This document shows positions 43,396 through 52,780 of a DNA stretch of 64,000 bases, in pieces (positions within the stretch are counted from its first letter, which is position 1; each line of letters begins with the position of its first letter). The DNA is from an uncultured Sphingomonadales bacterium (GTDB taxonomy: Bacteria > Pseudomonadota > Alphaproteobacteria > Sphingomonadales > Rhodothalassiaceae). The position numbers and the translations under genes were made by a program. The notes beneath the pieces were generated by a model, which worked only from the letters and a program-made list of their open reading frames with translations, ran no database searches and had not been told where the DNA came from. Location of the stretch: NCBI GenBank assembly GCA_947499155.1, contig CANMND010000006.1:62001-126000 (forward strand). The letters run 5' to 3'.

Positions 43396-46020
43396 TCAGG
43401 CGCTGCTTTTGGGTGTCGCTTTAGCCGCAGCTTTCTTTTTCGGCGTTGCTTTTTTAGGTGCCGCTTTTTTAGGCGCTGCCTTTTTCGTTGCAGTCTTTTT
43501 AGCGGGGCCTTTTTTGGACGGGCTCTTTTCTTCTTTGGCCTTCAAAAGGGCGAGAGCGCTATCCATGTCGATAGTCAGGGGGTCGCTGCCTTTGGGCAGG
43601 GTCGCATTTGTTTTTACATGATTTACATAAGGGCCGTACCGTCCGTCCATAACACGGACAGGCTTGCCCGTCTCGGGATGTTCACCAAGATCCTTCAGGA
43701 CACTTTTGGATGCGCTGCGTCCTTTGGCCTTTTCCGCTAGGGCTGCAACCGCCCGATTCATGCCTACAGTGAAAACTTCTTCCGTTGAACTCAGCTTGCC
43801 ATAGGTTTTTTCATGCTGAACATAAGGGCCATAGCGGCCGATATTGGCGGTCACTGGTTGGCCGGTTTCAGGGTGCGTTCCCACAAGACGTGGCAGCGAT
43901 AACAGCCGGAGTGCCGTAGCCAGGTCCACATCATTGGCGTTCATGTCTTTTGGAATTGATGCTCGTGGCGGCTTCTCACCCTTTTGTGCTGCTTCACCCC
44001 GTTGCAGATAGGGACCAAAGCGTCCGGTTCTAAGGGTGATCTCTTCGTTGCTGTCCGGGTCCTGTCCCAAAACTTTTGGGCCATCATTCAGAGCTGCTGC
44101 GTCTTCGCCATTGTCGGAGAATTGCCGTGTAAAGCGACATTCCGGATAGTTGGAACAGCCGATAAATGCGCCAAAGCGTCCAGTCTTCAATGACAGTTTG
44201 CCATCGGTACAGGAGGGGCATTTACGTGGATCGTCGCCATTTTCGGACTTGAAGATAAAGGGTCCAAGGAATTCGTTGAGAGTTTCCAGAATATCCGTGT
44301 TGCGGATAGCCAGAACCTCTTCGGTACGAGGCTTGAATTCGGTCCAAAATGCGCGAAGAACTTCTTTCCAGTCCTCTTTTCCAGCGGATATGTCATCAAG
44401 CCGTTCTTCCAGATTGGCTGTAAAGTCATATTCAACATAGCGGGCAAAGAAACTTTCCAGAAACGCAGTGACAAGACGGCCCTTGTCTTCGGGATGAAAG
44501 CGCTTTTTCTCAAGCCGGACATAATTGCGCGCACCAAGCACGTCCAATATGGATGCGTAGGTTGACGGACGTCCGATGCCCAGTTCCTCGAGACGCTTGA
44601 CAAGGCTTGCCTCCGAAAAGCGAGGTGGCGGCTCGGTGAAGTGCTGGTTCGGCGTCACGGTGCCTGTGGTCAGCTCTTCACCCTCTTTCACCCGAGGCAA
44701 CCGGGCTTCGGCCTCTTCTTCCTCGTCGTCGCGTCCCTCTTGATAAAGGGTAAGGAACCCATCAAAGGTTATGACTGTCCCAGTGGCGCGCAGGGCCACA
44801 TCGCCTGAGCGTGAGGAGAGGTCAATGCTGGTGCGTTCTACAAGGGCGCTTTGCATCTGGCTTGCAATGGTGCGCTTCCAGATCAGGTCATAAAGCCTAT
44901 ATTCGTCGTCATTAAGAGTCGCGCGCAGCTTTGAGGGCAGCAGCCCCGGATCGGTCGGACGAATGGCCTCATGGGCTTCCTGGGCATTTTTAGCCTTGTT
45001 TTTATAGGTGCGCGGGGCAGGCGGCACATAGGCACCACCATAGCGCTGTTCGATGGTCTTGCGGGAGCTGCTGATAGCGTCCGACGCCAGTGTCACGCTG
45101 TCGGTACGCATATAGGTGATAAGACCCATGGTCTCGCCGCCGACAGTCTTGCCTTCATAAAGCGATTGGGCAATGCGCATGGTATGTGATGCGCCAAAGC
45201 CCAGTTTGCGAGCGGCTTCCTGTTGCAATGTTGACGTGGTGAAGGGGGGCTGAGGATGGCGCTTGCCCGGCTTTTTCTCCACAGAGCTGATGGTGAAGTC
45301 CCGGCTTTTGATTGCTGAGACCGCATCGAGCGCCAATGCTTCGGAATTGATATCGAAGCGATCCAGCTTTTTGCCGTCCAGAGTAACCAGACGTGCCGTC
45401 AAACTGTTGCCACTGCTTGTATTAAACTGGCCATCGATGGACCAGTATTCGCGAGCGATGAAGCGTTCAATCTCCAACTCACGTTCGCAGACTAGACGCA
45501 GTGCAACAGATTGCACACGGCCCGCAGATTTGGCGCCGGGCAGTTTGCGCCACAAGACGGGTGATAAGGTAAAACCAACCAGATAATCCAGCGCACGTCG
45601 GGCAAGATATGCGTCCACCATCTCCTGATCAATATCACGAGGGGACTGCATTGCCGCTTCAACTGCGCGTTTGGTGATTTCGTTGAACACCACGCGCTTG
45701 ATGTCCACGTCTTTTAGTACGCGCTTTTTTTTCAGGACATCAAGAACATGCCAGGAAATGGCCTCACCCTCGCGGTCGGGGTCAGTGGCAAGATAAAGCC
45801 GCTCAGCGCCCTTGACCGCGTCGGCAATGTCCTTAAGACGCTTTTGTGATGACCGGTCCACTTCCCAGATCATGGCGAAGTCTTCGTCTGGCAGCACGGA
45901 TCCGTCTTTGGAAGGCAGGTCGCGGACATGCCCGTAGGAGGCGAGAACCTTGTAATTTCCGCCGAGATATTTGTTTATGGTTTTAGCCTTGGCAGGCGAC
46001 TCGACAATAACAACGTCCAT
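43396..46020 (-). CDS. topA: DNA topoisomerase I
   Basis: Type IA topoisomerase, 874 aa, relaxing negative supercoils. The TOPRIM domain begins MDVVIVESPAKAKTINKYLGG (catalytic Glu8) and has ATDPDREGEAISWH. The active-site Tyr lies in GLITYMRTDSVTL near residue 310. One Cys4 zinc module is visible (CPSCTDGKL ... CSNYPEC), followed by three topoisomerase C-terminal repeats of the RYGPYV type. The C-terminal 50 residues are a Lys/Ala/Pro-rich tail with repeated KKAAPKKA units, likely DNA-binding. It is in the same operon as dprA and rnr. Confidence 0.97.
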   Translation of the reverse strand: MDVVIVESPAKAKTINKYLGGNYKVLASYGHVRDLPSKDGSVLPDEDFAMIWEVDRSSQKRLKDIADAVKGAERLYLATDPDREGEAISWHVLDVLKKKRVLKDVDIKRVVFNEITKRAVEAAMQSPRDIDQEMVDAYLARRALDYLVGFTLSPVLWRKLPGAKSAGRVQSVALRLVCERELEIERFIAREYWSIDGQFNTSSGNSLTARLVTLDGKKLDRFDINSEALALDAVSAIKSRDFTISSVEKKPGKRHPQPPFTTSTLQQEAARKLGFGASHTMRIAQSLYEGKTVGGETMGLITYMRTDSVTLASDAISSSRKTIEQRYGGAYVPPAPRTYKNKAKNAQEAHEAIRPTDPGLLPSKLRATLNDDEYRLYDLIWKRTIASQMQSALVERTSIDLSSRSGDVALRATGTVITFDGFLTLYQEGRDDEEEEAEARLPRVKEGEELTTGTVTPNQHFTEPPPRFSEASLVKRLEELGIGRPSTYASILDVLGARNYVRLEKKRFHPEDKGRLVTAFLESFFARYVEYDFTANLEERLDDISAGKEDWKEVLRAFWTEFKPRTEEVLAIRNTDILETLNEFLGPFIFKSENGDDPRKCPSCTDGKLSLKTGRFGAFIGCSNYPECRFTRQFSDNGEDAAALNDGPKVLGQDPDSNEEITLRTGRFGPYLQRGEAAQKGEKPPRASIPKDMNANDVDLATALRLLSLPRLVGTHPETGQPVTANIGRYGPYVQHEKTYGKLSSTEEVFTVGMNRAVAALAEKAKGRSASKSVLKDLGEHPETGKPVRVMDGRYGPYVNHVKTNATLPKGSDPLTIDMDSALALLKAKEEKSPSKKGPAKKTATKKAAPKKAAPKKATPKKKAAAKATPKSSA

Positions 46021-46096
46021 GATGCTCTTTCCATCAGCAGATGCCTTGATCCTAGCTTTGGGCTAATGGCATGGCGCCTTGCTGTCAATGGCGCTC

Positions 46097-47269
46097 TCAA
46101 TCAGACGTGTCAATTGGCCCATTGATCAGACAGACCCGTCCGCCGGGTAGTCGTTCCACGGATCCTGCCAGTTCCAGTTCCAGCAAGATGGTCAAAACAA
46201 CACCAATATCAAGGTCTGTATCATAAACCAGATCGTCAATCCGGGTGGGTGTAGGCGACAGGCGCGAGCGCAGAAAAGTGCGTGTATCCATGCTGATATC
46301 CTGCGTAGATACTGTGTGGAGGGTGGAATATGACCGTTGATCCGGCTCTGATAATGGTGGCCGCATCGACTGCAGGTTTTCCAGAATATCCTGGCTGCTT
46401 TCTATCAGGGTAGCACCGGATTTGATCAGGTGGTTGGCACCTTTGGCCCGGGGATCAAGGGGGGAGCCTGGTATGGCAAAAACCTCGCGCCCCTGTTCTG
46501 CGGCAAGGCGTGCTGTGATTAACGAGCCAGAACGTTGGGCCGCCTCAACTACCAGAATCCCCATGGATAAGCCGGAAATAATACGGTTCCGTTTTGGAAA
46601 GTGCCGCGCCTGAGGCTGAACGCCCAGTGGTTCGTCACTGACCAGCAGGCCTTGTTCGGCAATGGCCCGTTGCAGGGCCTCGTTCTCTCGCGGATAAAAG
46701 ACATCAAGACCCCCGGCGACAACCGCAACGGTCCCGCCTGACAGTGCGCCATTATGGGCGGCAGTATCAATTCCGCGCGCAAGGCCAGAGATGATCGTGA
46801 CGCCCGCTTGTGAAAGCTCTGCCGCTATTTGGTGAGCCTGTTTGCGTCCGATGGTGCTGGCATTGCGGGCACCGACGATCCCGATGGTTGGGCGATCAAC
46901 CAGATGACTGGCGCCCTTTGCAATAAGTACGGGTGGCGCATCTTCGATATGGGCAAGGAGCGATGGATAGGCACGATCACCCAGAATAAGCGCCCGTGCG
47001 CCATAGGCATCAATGGCTGCAAGTTCGCGTTCAGCCTGTGCTTTGGGTGGAATTTTTAATGCTTTTTTGCGTCCGCCACGCCGTGCCAGATCGGGGATGT
47101 TTGATATCGCCTCATCAGCGGATCCGAACCGGGCAATCAGAGCCTTAAACGTGGTTGGCCCCACAGTCTCGGTACGAATGAGCCGCAGACGAGCTATTTT
47201 TTCATGTGTGGACAGAGACGTGCCTGATTCGGCCGACCCCGCAAGTGGAAACTGTGCTTGACCTTTCAT
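46097..47269 (-). CDS. dprA: DNA-processing protein DprA
   Basis: Cytoplasmic single-strand-DNA binding protein that loads RecA during natural transformation and is kept in many non-competent bacteria. The frame opens at TTG 47308; I prefer ATG 47269, which has AGGA ahead and gives 390 aa. A SAM-like N-terminal helical domain (KIARLRLIRTETVGPTTFKALI) is followed by the Rossmann domain with GARNASTIGRKQAHQIAAEL, ISGLARGIDTAAHNGAL, VAGGLDVFYPREN and GSLITARLAAEQGREVFAIPG. A C-terminal winged-helix-like domain completes it. Between plsY and topA. Confidence 0.94.
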   Translation of the reverse strand: MKGQAQFPLAGSAESGTSLSTHEKIARLRLIRTETVGPTTFKALIARFGSADEAISNIPDLARRGGRKKALKIPPKAQAERELAAIDAYGARALILGDRAYPSLLAHIEDAPPVLIAKGASHLVDRPTIGIVGARNASTIGRKQAHQIAAELSQAGVTIISGLARGIDTAAHNGALSGGTVAVVAGGLDVFYPRENEALQRAIAEQGLLVSDEPLGVQPQARHFPKRNRIISGLSMGILVVEAAQRSGSLITARLAAEQGREVFAIPGSPLDPRAKGANHLIKSGATLIESSQDILENLQSMRPPLSEPDQRSYSTLHTVSTQDISMDTRTFLRSRLSPTPTRIDDLVYDTDLDIGVVLTILLELELAGSVERLPGGRVCLINGPIDTSD

Positions 47270-47332
47270 GCGCACATCCTGATGGGGTATGGCAGATTGG
47301 TCAATCAAAAGGTGTTTGGTTAAATATTTTTT

Positions 47333-47950
47333 CTATTGATGCGGGGTGTTTTTGTCGATGTCCCGCTTGCCAATACGCGGCTCGGTACCTTTAAGAAGGC
47401 GTCGGATATTGGCTTCATGCTTGATAAAAATGGCAATGGCGAGTGCGCCAGTCAGGATAACTGTGGGGCTGTCGGCGAAGATCCAGGCATAAAGGGGTGC
47501 CAAGGCTGCAGCCATTAACCCAGAGAGAGAGGACATACGCCAAAGAACAAGAGCAAGACACCAGGTCGCAGCCCATAAAAGGCCAACTGGCCAGGCCATG
47601 GCAAGGAGAAGCCCGCCGAAAGTCGCCACGCCCTTGCCGCCCTTGAACCCCAGATAAATCGGGTAGAGATGACCGAGAAAAGCAGCGGCCCCTGCAAGTG
47701 GCGCGAGTTCAGGATTGATCTTGTAAGCAACAAGATAGGCGACTGCTCCTTTAGCGCCATCAAGAATAAGAGTGACAAGAGCAAGCGCTTTATTCCCGGT
47801 CCGCAGTACGTTGGTTGCGCCAATATTCCCTGACCCGATTTTTCGTACGTCTCCCAATCCCGCCATTCGGGTGAGCAGCACACCAAAGGGGATGGAGCCA
47901 AGCAGGTAACCTGCAAGCAATACCAGAATGGCCGTGAGGTCCGGTGTCAT
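47333..47950 (-). CDS. plsY: Glycerol-3-phosphate acyltransferase PlsY
   Basis: Inner-membrane enzyme of 205 aa that transfers acyl from acyl-phosphate to glycerol-3-phosphate, the first step of phospholipid synthesis. The three loop motifs are present: SIPFGVLL at the start, GSGNIGATNVLRTGNKALA, and GHLYPIYLGFKGGKGVAT. The usual five membrane helices are visible. Its ATG overlaps the stop of the dihydroorotase-like gene by 4 bases, implying translational coupling. Confidence 0.95.
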   Translation of the reverse strand: MTPDLTAILVLLAGYLLGSIPFGVLLTRMAGLGDVRKIGSGNIGATNVLRTGNKALALVTLILDGAKGAVAYLVAYKINPELAPLAGAAAFLGHLYPIYLGFKGGKGVATFGGLLLAMAWPVGLLWAATWCLALVLWRMSSLSGLMAAALAPLYAWIFADSPTVILTGALAIAIFIKHEANIRRLLKGTEPRIGKRDIDKNTPHQ

Positions 47951-49197
47951 TGGTCTTTGTCCTCATATACGGTGCGCCCGGCAAGAACAGTGCGCAGGAC
48001 CCGACCCTGAACAGCATGGCCATCAAAGGGTGTGTTCTGGGTTTCACTGGAAAATTCTTCCGGATCGATTCGCCAGGGCTGGTCAAGGTCAAAAATGACG
48101 AGATCTGCCGGGCGCCCCACTTCAAGCCTGCCGCATTCCAGACCCAAAAGCTCCGATGGCTTCACGGTTAGCATAGCCAGTACCTGCATCAGGGGTATGT
48201 CATAAGCGTGATAAAGCGTCAGGCTAAGTGCCAGCAAGGTTTCGTAGCCGACACTGCCCGGTGCTGCATCTGCAAAGGGCAGGCGTTTTGCATCCTGGTC
48301 ACGTGGCTCATGTGCAGAACAGATCACATCAATGACGCCGGTTCGAATAGCTTCAACCACTGCATGCCGGTCTGCTTCCGATCGCAGGGGTGGCGAGAGT
48401 TTGGCGAAGGTGCGATAGTCTCCCACAGATGTTTCATTGAGAATAAAATACTGGGGAGAGACACCGCAGGTCATGGGCAGGCCGCGCTTTTTTGCCCCCG
48501 CCATCGCGTCGATTCCTTCAATACAGGAAATCTGGGCGTGGTGCAGCCGTGCGCCGGTCAGTGCCACAAGACGGGCGTCACGCTCGATCATGATGGCTTC
48601 GGCCGCCGTGGGAATGCCCGACAGGCCAAGACGAGTTGCGATTTCGCTTTCGTTCATCGCGCCGTTTGCAGCAAGGGTCGGCTCTTCTGCGTGCTGAACC
48701 ACAAGGCGGTCCAGATTACGGGCATAATCCAGAATTCTCCGCATGATCCGGGCGCTGGCTATGGTCTTCCTGCCATCGGTGAAGCCCACAGCGCCGGCTT
48801 TTGTCATCAGGCCGATTTCCGCCATGGCCTCGCCCTCAGTGCCTTGAGTCGCAGCACCCATGGGGTGGACTCGCACCAGCGAGCCATCTGAACCGGTCCG
48901 GACCTTTTGTGCAATCATGGCTGCGTCATCAAGGGGCGGGGACTGGTCGGGCATTAGAATAACGGAGGTAATTCCCCCGGCAGCGGCCGCTTTTTCGTCA
49001 ATCGAAAAACTGCGCATATCAACAAGACCAGGGGCAAGAATGTGGCCCTTGCAATCAATCACTGTTGCCTGTTTGGGCACCGTGATGCCGTGTCCCAATG
49101 CGGAAATGCGCCCATCTTCCACGATAAGCGTTCCTGCTTCATCACGTCCGCTGGCCGGGTCTATTAATCGGGCATTGGTGAAGGCCTTTATGGTCAT
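47947..49197 (-). CDS. Dihydroorotase homologue, probably non-catalytic (PyrX type)
   Basis: Amidohydrolase-fold protein of 416 aa encoded directly after pyrB with a 4-base overlap. Active dihydroorotases bind zinc through an HxH motif followed by REPG. Here the equivalent segment reads [19 protein letters not shown]: both His are gone and about 15 residues are missing before AAAAGG. The usual metal-binding Asp segment (TDHAPH type) is replaced by SAHEPRD. Two His-containing strands ([15 protein letters not shown]) remain. By analogy to the inactive PyrC-like partner of aspartate carbamoyltransferase (PyrX/PyrC') in pseudomonads, it may be a structural subunit of ATCase, with a true dihydroorotase elsewhere. 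The catalytic loss is seen; the role is inference. Confidence 0.88.
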   Translation of the reverse strand: MTIKAFTNARLIDPASGRDEAGTLIVEDGRISALGHGITVPKQATVIDCKGHILAPGLVDMRSFSIDEKAAAAGGITSVILMPDQSPPLDDAAMIAQKVRTGSDGSLVRVHPMGAATQGTEGEAMAEIGLMTKAGAVGFTDGRKTIASARIMRRILDYARNLDRLVVQHAEEPTLAANGAMNESEIATRLGLSGIPTAAEAIMIERDARLVALTGARLHHAQISCIEGIDAMAGAKKRGLPMTCGVSPQYFILNETSVGDYRTFAKLSPPLRSEADRHAVVEAIRTGVIDVICSAHEPRDQDAKRLPFADAAPGSVGYETLLALSLTLYHAYDIPLMQVLAMLTVKPSELLGLECGRLEVGRPADLVIFDLDQPWRIDPEEFSSETQNTPFDGHAVQGRVLRTVLAGRTVYEDKDQ

Positions 49198-50204
49198 TGA
49201 TCCGCCTCTGTCTGGTCGTGAAGATGGCGGGTGAGAACATCAAGACACCCCATGCGCACGGCGACTCCCATTTCCACCTGTTCTTCGATAGCTGAATGCT
49301 GAAGATTGTCAGCAACAGACGTGGCGATTTCCACGCCCCGGTTCATGGGGCCAGGATGCATCACCAGCACATCGGGTTTTGCTGGCTTCAGCTTGTCTTC
49401 TGTCAGACCATAAAAATGAAAGAATTCCCGTTCGCTGGGAAGGAAGGCCCCTTGCATGCGTTCTTTTTGCAGGCGCAGCATCATCACCACATCACAGCCT
49501 TTAAGGCCGTCTTCCATATTGGTGAAGACTTCAGCACCCAAACGCATGCACTCATAGGGCAGCAGGGTGGGCGGGGCGACAACACGCACCCGCGCCCCCA
49601 TGGCGGACAGCAGGTGGATATTGGACCGGGCAACCCGTGAGTGGAGGATGTCGCCGCAGATGGCGATGGTCAGGCCATGGATTCGGCCCTTGCGGCGGCG
49701 GATGGTGAGCGCATCCAGCAGGGCTTGGGTCGGATGTTCATGTTGCCCGTCGCCGGCATTGATAACGGCACAATTCATCTTTTGCGCCAGAAGGGAGACC
49801 GCGCCTGACCGGCCATGCCGTACCACCAGTACATCGGGGCGCATGGCGTTCAGCGTTTGCGCGGTGTCCAGGAGGGTTTCGCCTTTTTTGATCGAGGAAG
49901 TGTCCACTGAGAATGACACCGTATCCATACCCAGTCGCTTTCCGGCGATTTCAAAGGACATGAGGGTACGGGTGGACGCCTCGAAAAACAGGTTGATCTG
50001 GGTCAGGCCGCGTAGCTTCGGGCGAAACTGCCGCGAGCGCTGGGCGGCGGCATAGCCTTCTGCAACATCCAGAAGATATTGGATCTGTTCGGGGGGCAGG
50101 CCCTCAATGCCAAGGAGATGGCGCTGGGGAAATGGATTACCGCCGGGCGGATCGATCATCGCCCGGAGATAGGGTTCGCGCTCTGGCACAGATTCATTGG
50201 TCAT
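49194..50204 (-). CDS. pyrB: Aspartate carbamoyltransferase catalytic subunit
   Basis: Commits carbamoyl phosphate and aspartate to pyrimidine synthesis. 336 aa. The carbamoyl-phosphate loop reads [20 protein letters not shown], the [14 protein letters not shown] loop is intact, and [12 protein letters not shown] near the C-terminus closes the active site. No pyrI regulatory gene follows; instead the pyrC-like gene overlaps its end, as in organisms with a dodecameric ATCase. It is first of the operon pyrB - pyrC-like - plsY - dprA - topA - rnr. Confidence 0.96.
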   Translation of the reverse strand: MTNESVPEREPYLRAMIDPPGGNPFPQRHLLGIEGLPPEQIQYLLDVAEGYAAAQRSRQFRPKLRGLTQINLFFEASTRTLMSFEIAGKRLGMDTVSFSVDTSSIKKGETLLDTAQTLNAMRPDVLVVRHGRSGAVSLLAQKMNCAVINAGDGQHEHPTQALLDALTIRRRKGRIHGLTIAICGDILHSRVARSNIHLLSAMGARVRVVAPPTLLPYECMRLGAEVFTNMEDGLKGCDVVMMLRLQKERMQGAFLPSEREFFHFYGLTEDKLKPAKPDVLVMHPGPMNRGVEIATSVADNLQHSAIEEQVEMGVAVRMGCLDVLTRHLHDQTEADQ

Positions 50205-50214
50205 TAAAATCGGG

Positions 50215-50243
50215 CTTATAAAAGCCTTGGGCCTTTAGGGCAA
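50215..50243 (-). promoter_or_regulatory. Possible promoter of the pyrB operon
   Basis: On the minus strand TTGCCC (50243-50238) and TATAAG (50220-50215) lie 17 bases apart, 11 bases before the pyrB start codon. Fair match; it would give an almost leaderless transcript. Confidence 0.3.
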
Positions 50244-50356
50244 GGGTGACGTTAGCAGAATCAAGATGAACGCACGATAACAGGAGGGTTCAGAACCCAT
50301 TCAAAGGCTGCTTGGCAGTATGGCGATCCTGATTGCAGATGAAGAGGAGAGCATAG

Positions 50357-50785
50357 ATGCCAAATCCATGGATCAAAGCGGCCATTTTGGCAAGTATACT
50401 GATTCTTCCCGTCCAGGCCATGGCCCAGGCTGGAAATCGAAATGCTTATGCATCTGATAGGATAACCGTTGCATCCCATGATGGGCACAATCGTGGCTCG
50501 CACTATGACAGACGCGACCAGCGCCGCGATTATCGTTATGACCACCAAAATCACAAGCGCGACAAGCCGCATAAACTGCGCAAGCACAAAAAGAAATCGG
50601 CCAAAGCCTATAACAAGGGCTATAGGCACGGGGTGCGCGATAGCAGAAGGCCCTATCGCCACCATTATCGCAGCCGTGATCGTCATTATGCCGGTTATGC
50701 CCATGGATACAGGCCTCGTCGGGTGGCGCCGCATTATCACCAAGGCCCATGGGGCTGGTATCCGTGCAGTGTCTTTCATCGCTAA
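50357..50785 (+). CDS. Exported His/Arg/Tyr-rich basic protein, 142 aa
   Basis: A clear signal peptide (MPNPWIKAAILASILILPVQ, cleavage after AMA) precedes a very basic mature protein rich in His, Arg, Tyr and Lys, with clusters such as RRDQRRDYRYDHQNHKRDK and HYAGYAHGYRPRR, and a C-terminal WGWYPCSVFHR. It has the general look of RcnB-like or other metal- or polyanion-binding periplasmic proteins, but lacks a signature I can name. Divergent from pyrB. Confidence 0.75.
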   Translation: MPNPWIKAAILASILILPVQAMAQAGNRNAYASDRITVASHDGHNRGSHYDRRDQRRDYRYDHQNHKRDKPHKLRKHKKKSAKAYNKGYRHGVRDSRRPYRHHYRSRDRHYAGYAHGYRPRRVAPHYHQGPWGWYPCSVFHR

Positions 50786-50839
50786 GAAGAACCGGACATA
50801 ACCTGCAAGACTTCCAGGCAGGCATTGAGCCATATATCC

Positions 50840-50866
50840 GCCCCCGGTGCATCTGTTGCCGGGGGC
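50840..50866 (+). terminator. Stem-loop after the basic exported protein
   Basis: GCCCCCGG (50840-50847) and CCGGGGGC (50859-50866) form a perfect 8-bp GC stem with an 11-nt loop, 55 bases past the stop. No T tract follows, so it may be a weak or Rho-assisted terminator. Confidence 0.5.
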
Positions 50867-50891
50867 ATGTGCCGTTGGACACTCAAAAGGC

Positions 50892-50921
50892 TTGACGACA
50901 CCGCCTTTCGCTCCCTATATC
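50892..50921 (+). promoter_or_regulatory. Promoter of the tRNA-Met gene
   Basis: TTGACG (50892-50897) and TATATC (50916-50921) with 18 bases between (17 if CTATAT is taken), about 95 bases before the tRNA. Confidence 0.55.
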
Positions 50922-51015
50922 AGCGCCCTCGACAGAACAGCATGTTCCAGACATGGGACATGGGCTAAGATGTTCTTGTCGCAGCCCATGCCCATATGTA
51001 ATAGGGGCCGTCTGG

Positions 51016-51092
51016 GGCGGAGTAGCTCAGCTGGTTAGAGCAGCGGAATCATAATCCGCGTGTCGGGGGTTCAAGTCCCTCCTCCGCTACCA
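51016..51092 (+). tRNA. tRNA-Met (CAT), elongator type
   Basis: A 77-nt cloverleaf can be folded: acceptor GGCGGAG pairs with CTCCGCT (first pair G-T), D arm GCTCAGCTGGTTAGAGC, anticodon stem GCGGA/TCCGC with loop ATCATAA (anticodon CAT), T arm GGGGGTTCAAGTCCCTC, discriminator A and encoded CCA at 51090-51092. The loop and stem match alphaproteobacterial elongator tRNA-Met rather than tRNA-Ile2 or initiator tRNA (no run of three G-C pairs in the anticodon stem). The prophage begins just downstream, so the 3' half is a candidate attachment site. Confidence 0.95.
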
Positions 51093-51226
51093 TACTTATC
51101 TAAAACCAATGATCAGATAGAATCTTGATGACTGTTTATGGTATGTAGCCCGGCGGGATTTTTTGGACGGTTCAGCAAAATATTTTAGACGCAGCTTTCT
51201 CCCTCATTCAGCTTTTCGCGAGTAAA

Positions 51227-51246
51227 TCGGCGGTCAGTGCCGCCGA
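51227..51246 (-). terminator. Possible terminator of the prophage tail operon
   Basis: TCGGCGG and CCGCCGA form a 7-bp stem with a 6-nt loop, 12 bases beyond the last tail-operon stop. TTTACT follows on the minus strand. Confidence 0.4.
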
Positions 51247-51258
51247 CAGATCATGGCG

Positions 51259-51477
51259 CTATTTCCGAGCCTCGTCCTTCTTCTGCTGGCCCGCCTTAGG
51301 TCGATCTTGCGCCCGCTGGATTTCTGTCAACTGCTCGATCAGGCGTCCGAGGCGAAAGGGGTTCGTAACCTCGAGTTCGATCTTGACCGTGCTATTCGGG
51401 CCGCGATTAGACATGGAGACCGACTTTAGACGCCCTTCACCCTCGCCCCAAGAGAAGAAATGGTACTCATCCGTCAT
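51259..51477 (-). CDS. Small prophage protein, 72 aa
   Basis: Last gene of the tail operon, product unrecognised. Short, polar protein with a central stretch STVKIELEVTNPFRLGRLIEQL and a Lys/Arg-rich C-terminus. It starts 1 base after the stop of the preceding gene, so translation is probably coupled. No membrane segment. Confidence 0.6.
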   Translation of the reverse strand: MTDEYHFFSWGEGEGRLKSVSMSNRGPNSTVKIELEVTNPFRLGRLIEQLTEIQRAQDRPKAGQQKKDEARK

Positions 51478-51478
51478 A

Positions 51479-51961
51479 TCACGCCTCCGGGCTTTGGGGT
51501 TGGGATTGGGATTGGAATACGTCGGCGACTTTGGTCACGCGATCGCTGACTTCGGCCATGCAATCTAGCTCGCTACCCTTGGCGCGATGTGGCAGACGGA
51601 CTGTGCCTGTATCTACATCCGCCCGGAATTGTGCGGTGAGGGCAGCGAAGGCCTCGGCGGCAGCGCGCATTTCGGCCAGACTTTGCGCTTTGGATAAGCC
51701 GTCCGCCATGACAGCCATGTGGTACAGCATCAGCGCGGCCGCATCGGCCGTCGTGCCCAGCAGGGTTTCCGTATCGCCTGCGGTGTTCGCAATGGTCGCG
51801 CGATATCGCCGACGCAGTGCCTCCGCTTCGTAGTTGGCAAGGTCCGTTTCGTCGATGCTCAGCCGCGATGGCTCGACCCCGATCTCACGCGCCAGCGGCG
51901 CGATATCATCTGGCCGCGAAAGATATGTGACAATTTGTGTGTCCAGGTACACGCGTAGCAT
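51479..51961 (-). CDS. Prophage protein of unknown function, 160 aa
   Basis: Located directly after the putative fibre gene, where tail-fibre assembly chaperones often lie, but I cannot see a chaperone signature. Mostly helical and Ala-rich (residues 50-125), with a Ser/Gln/Pro-rich end (QSQSQPQSPEA). A start ATG follows the fibre gene by 12 bases. Confidence 0.6.
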   Translation of the reverse strand: MLRVYLDTQIVTYLSRPDDIAPLAREIGVEPSRLSIDETDLANYEAEALRRRYRATIANTAGDTETLLGTTADAAALMLYHMAVMADGLSKAQSLAEMRAAAEAFAALTAQFRADVDTGTVRLPHRAKGSELDCMAEVSDRVTKVADVFQSQSQPQSPEA

Positions 51962-51973
51962 GATGGCGCTCCT

Positions 51974-52777
51974 TCAGATGGATGGGACAGGGTGTGTGTG
52001 GACCGGCAAGAGCACTTTGGCAGCGTAGAAGACAGGCATTGCCACCTGCACTTGAGCGCCTTCCTGCGCGTAGATGCCCGGCTCGAAGTCGAATAAATAG
52101 CCACGCCCGCCGGAATTGCTCACGCCTGCCACATGAAACCAGCCATCGGCCGGACTCGGCACCCAATGGCCCTCTTGATCAATACCATTGATCGCCAGCT
52201 CCGCGAGATGCCGGATAAGGACTGAACCAGTGATCAGCCGCGCCCAGACGGCGAAGCTTGTATGTTTGCCATGGCCTGAAATGCTGTCTCTGGACGGTCT
52301 GAACATGCCGTAATGGCTGTTGACGCCCGCAAACACTGTACCTGCCCCCATCGTAAATTCTGCGACATAGAACTCACGGCCGAATATTGCGCTGTCTGCT
52401 GTTCTCCCTGTCGCGTTTATAAGGTCTGCCACAGTCTGGTTCAATTCGGCACCTGAGCCTCCGAAAGTCGAATTGCCGTGAATGAACTTTCCTGCCTCTA
52501 CCGGCGGCGGGGTACCATTGGCCGTGGAGAATTGTGACGCGTCGAATACACCGGTCAGAATTTTGTCGTGTGGATCCTGTGCGACGTCCGTAAACCGTCC
52601 GCTGTCCCTAAGCAGATTGATGTAAGGATAGCCGCCTGCAGCCGCCGCAATGAAGCTGTCCATTTCCTGCTTGGCCGATGCCACACGCGCATCGATGTCG
52701 GCGATCTTGGTGCTGACTGTGGTTGTTAAATCCGTAGCGGCCTGTGTCAGGCTGCCGATTTGGTCTTCGAGTGACAT
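51974..52777 (-). CDS. Putative tail fibre / receptor-binding protein
   Basis: 267 aa. Begins with a coiled-coil segment (LEDQIGSLTQAATDLTTTVSTKIADIDARV) that would trimerise, followed by a Gly/aromatic-rich beta domain (GGYPYINLLRDSGRFTDVAQ, SHYGMFRPSRDSISGHGKHT). Position after the DUF3751-type fibre gene and this layout suggest the distal tail fibre or a receptor-binding tip. No homologue recognised, as expected for fast-evolving fibres. Confidence 0.6.
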   Translation of the reverse strand: MSLEDQIGSLTQAATDLTTTVSTKIADIDARVASAKQEMDSFIAAAAGGYPYINLLRDSGRFTDVAQDPHDKILTGVFDASQFSTANGTPPPVEAGKFIHGNSTFGGSGAELNQTVADLINATGRTADSAIFGREFYVAEFTMGAGTVFAGVNSHYGMFRPSRDSISGHGKHTSFAVWARLITGSVLIRHLAELAINGIDQEGHWVPSPADGWFHVAGVSNSGGRGYLFDFEPGIYAQEGAQVQVAMPVFYAAKVLLPVHTHPVPSI

Positions 52778-52780
52778 TTA

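Noticed and set aside
42947-43621. Plus-strand frame of 224 aa opposite rnr and topA
   Set aside because: The Ala/Phe-rich C-terminal part is the reverse reading of the Lys/Ala tail of topoisomerase I; no independent evidence of coding.
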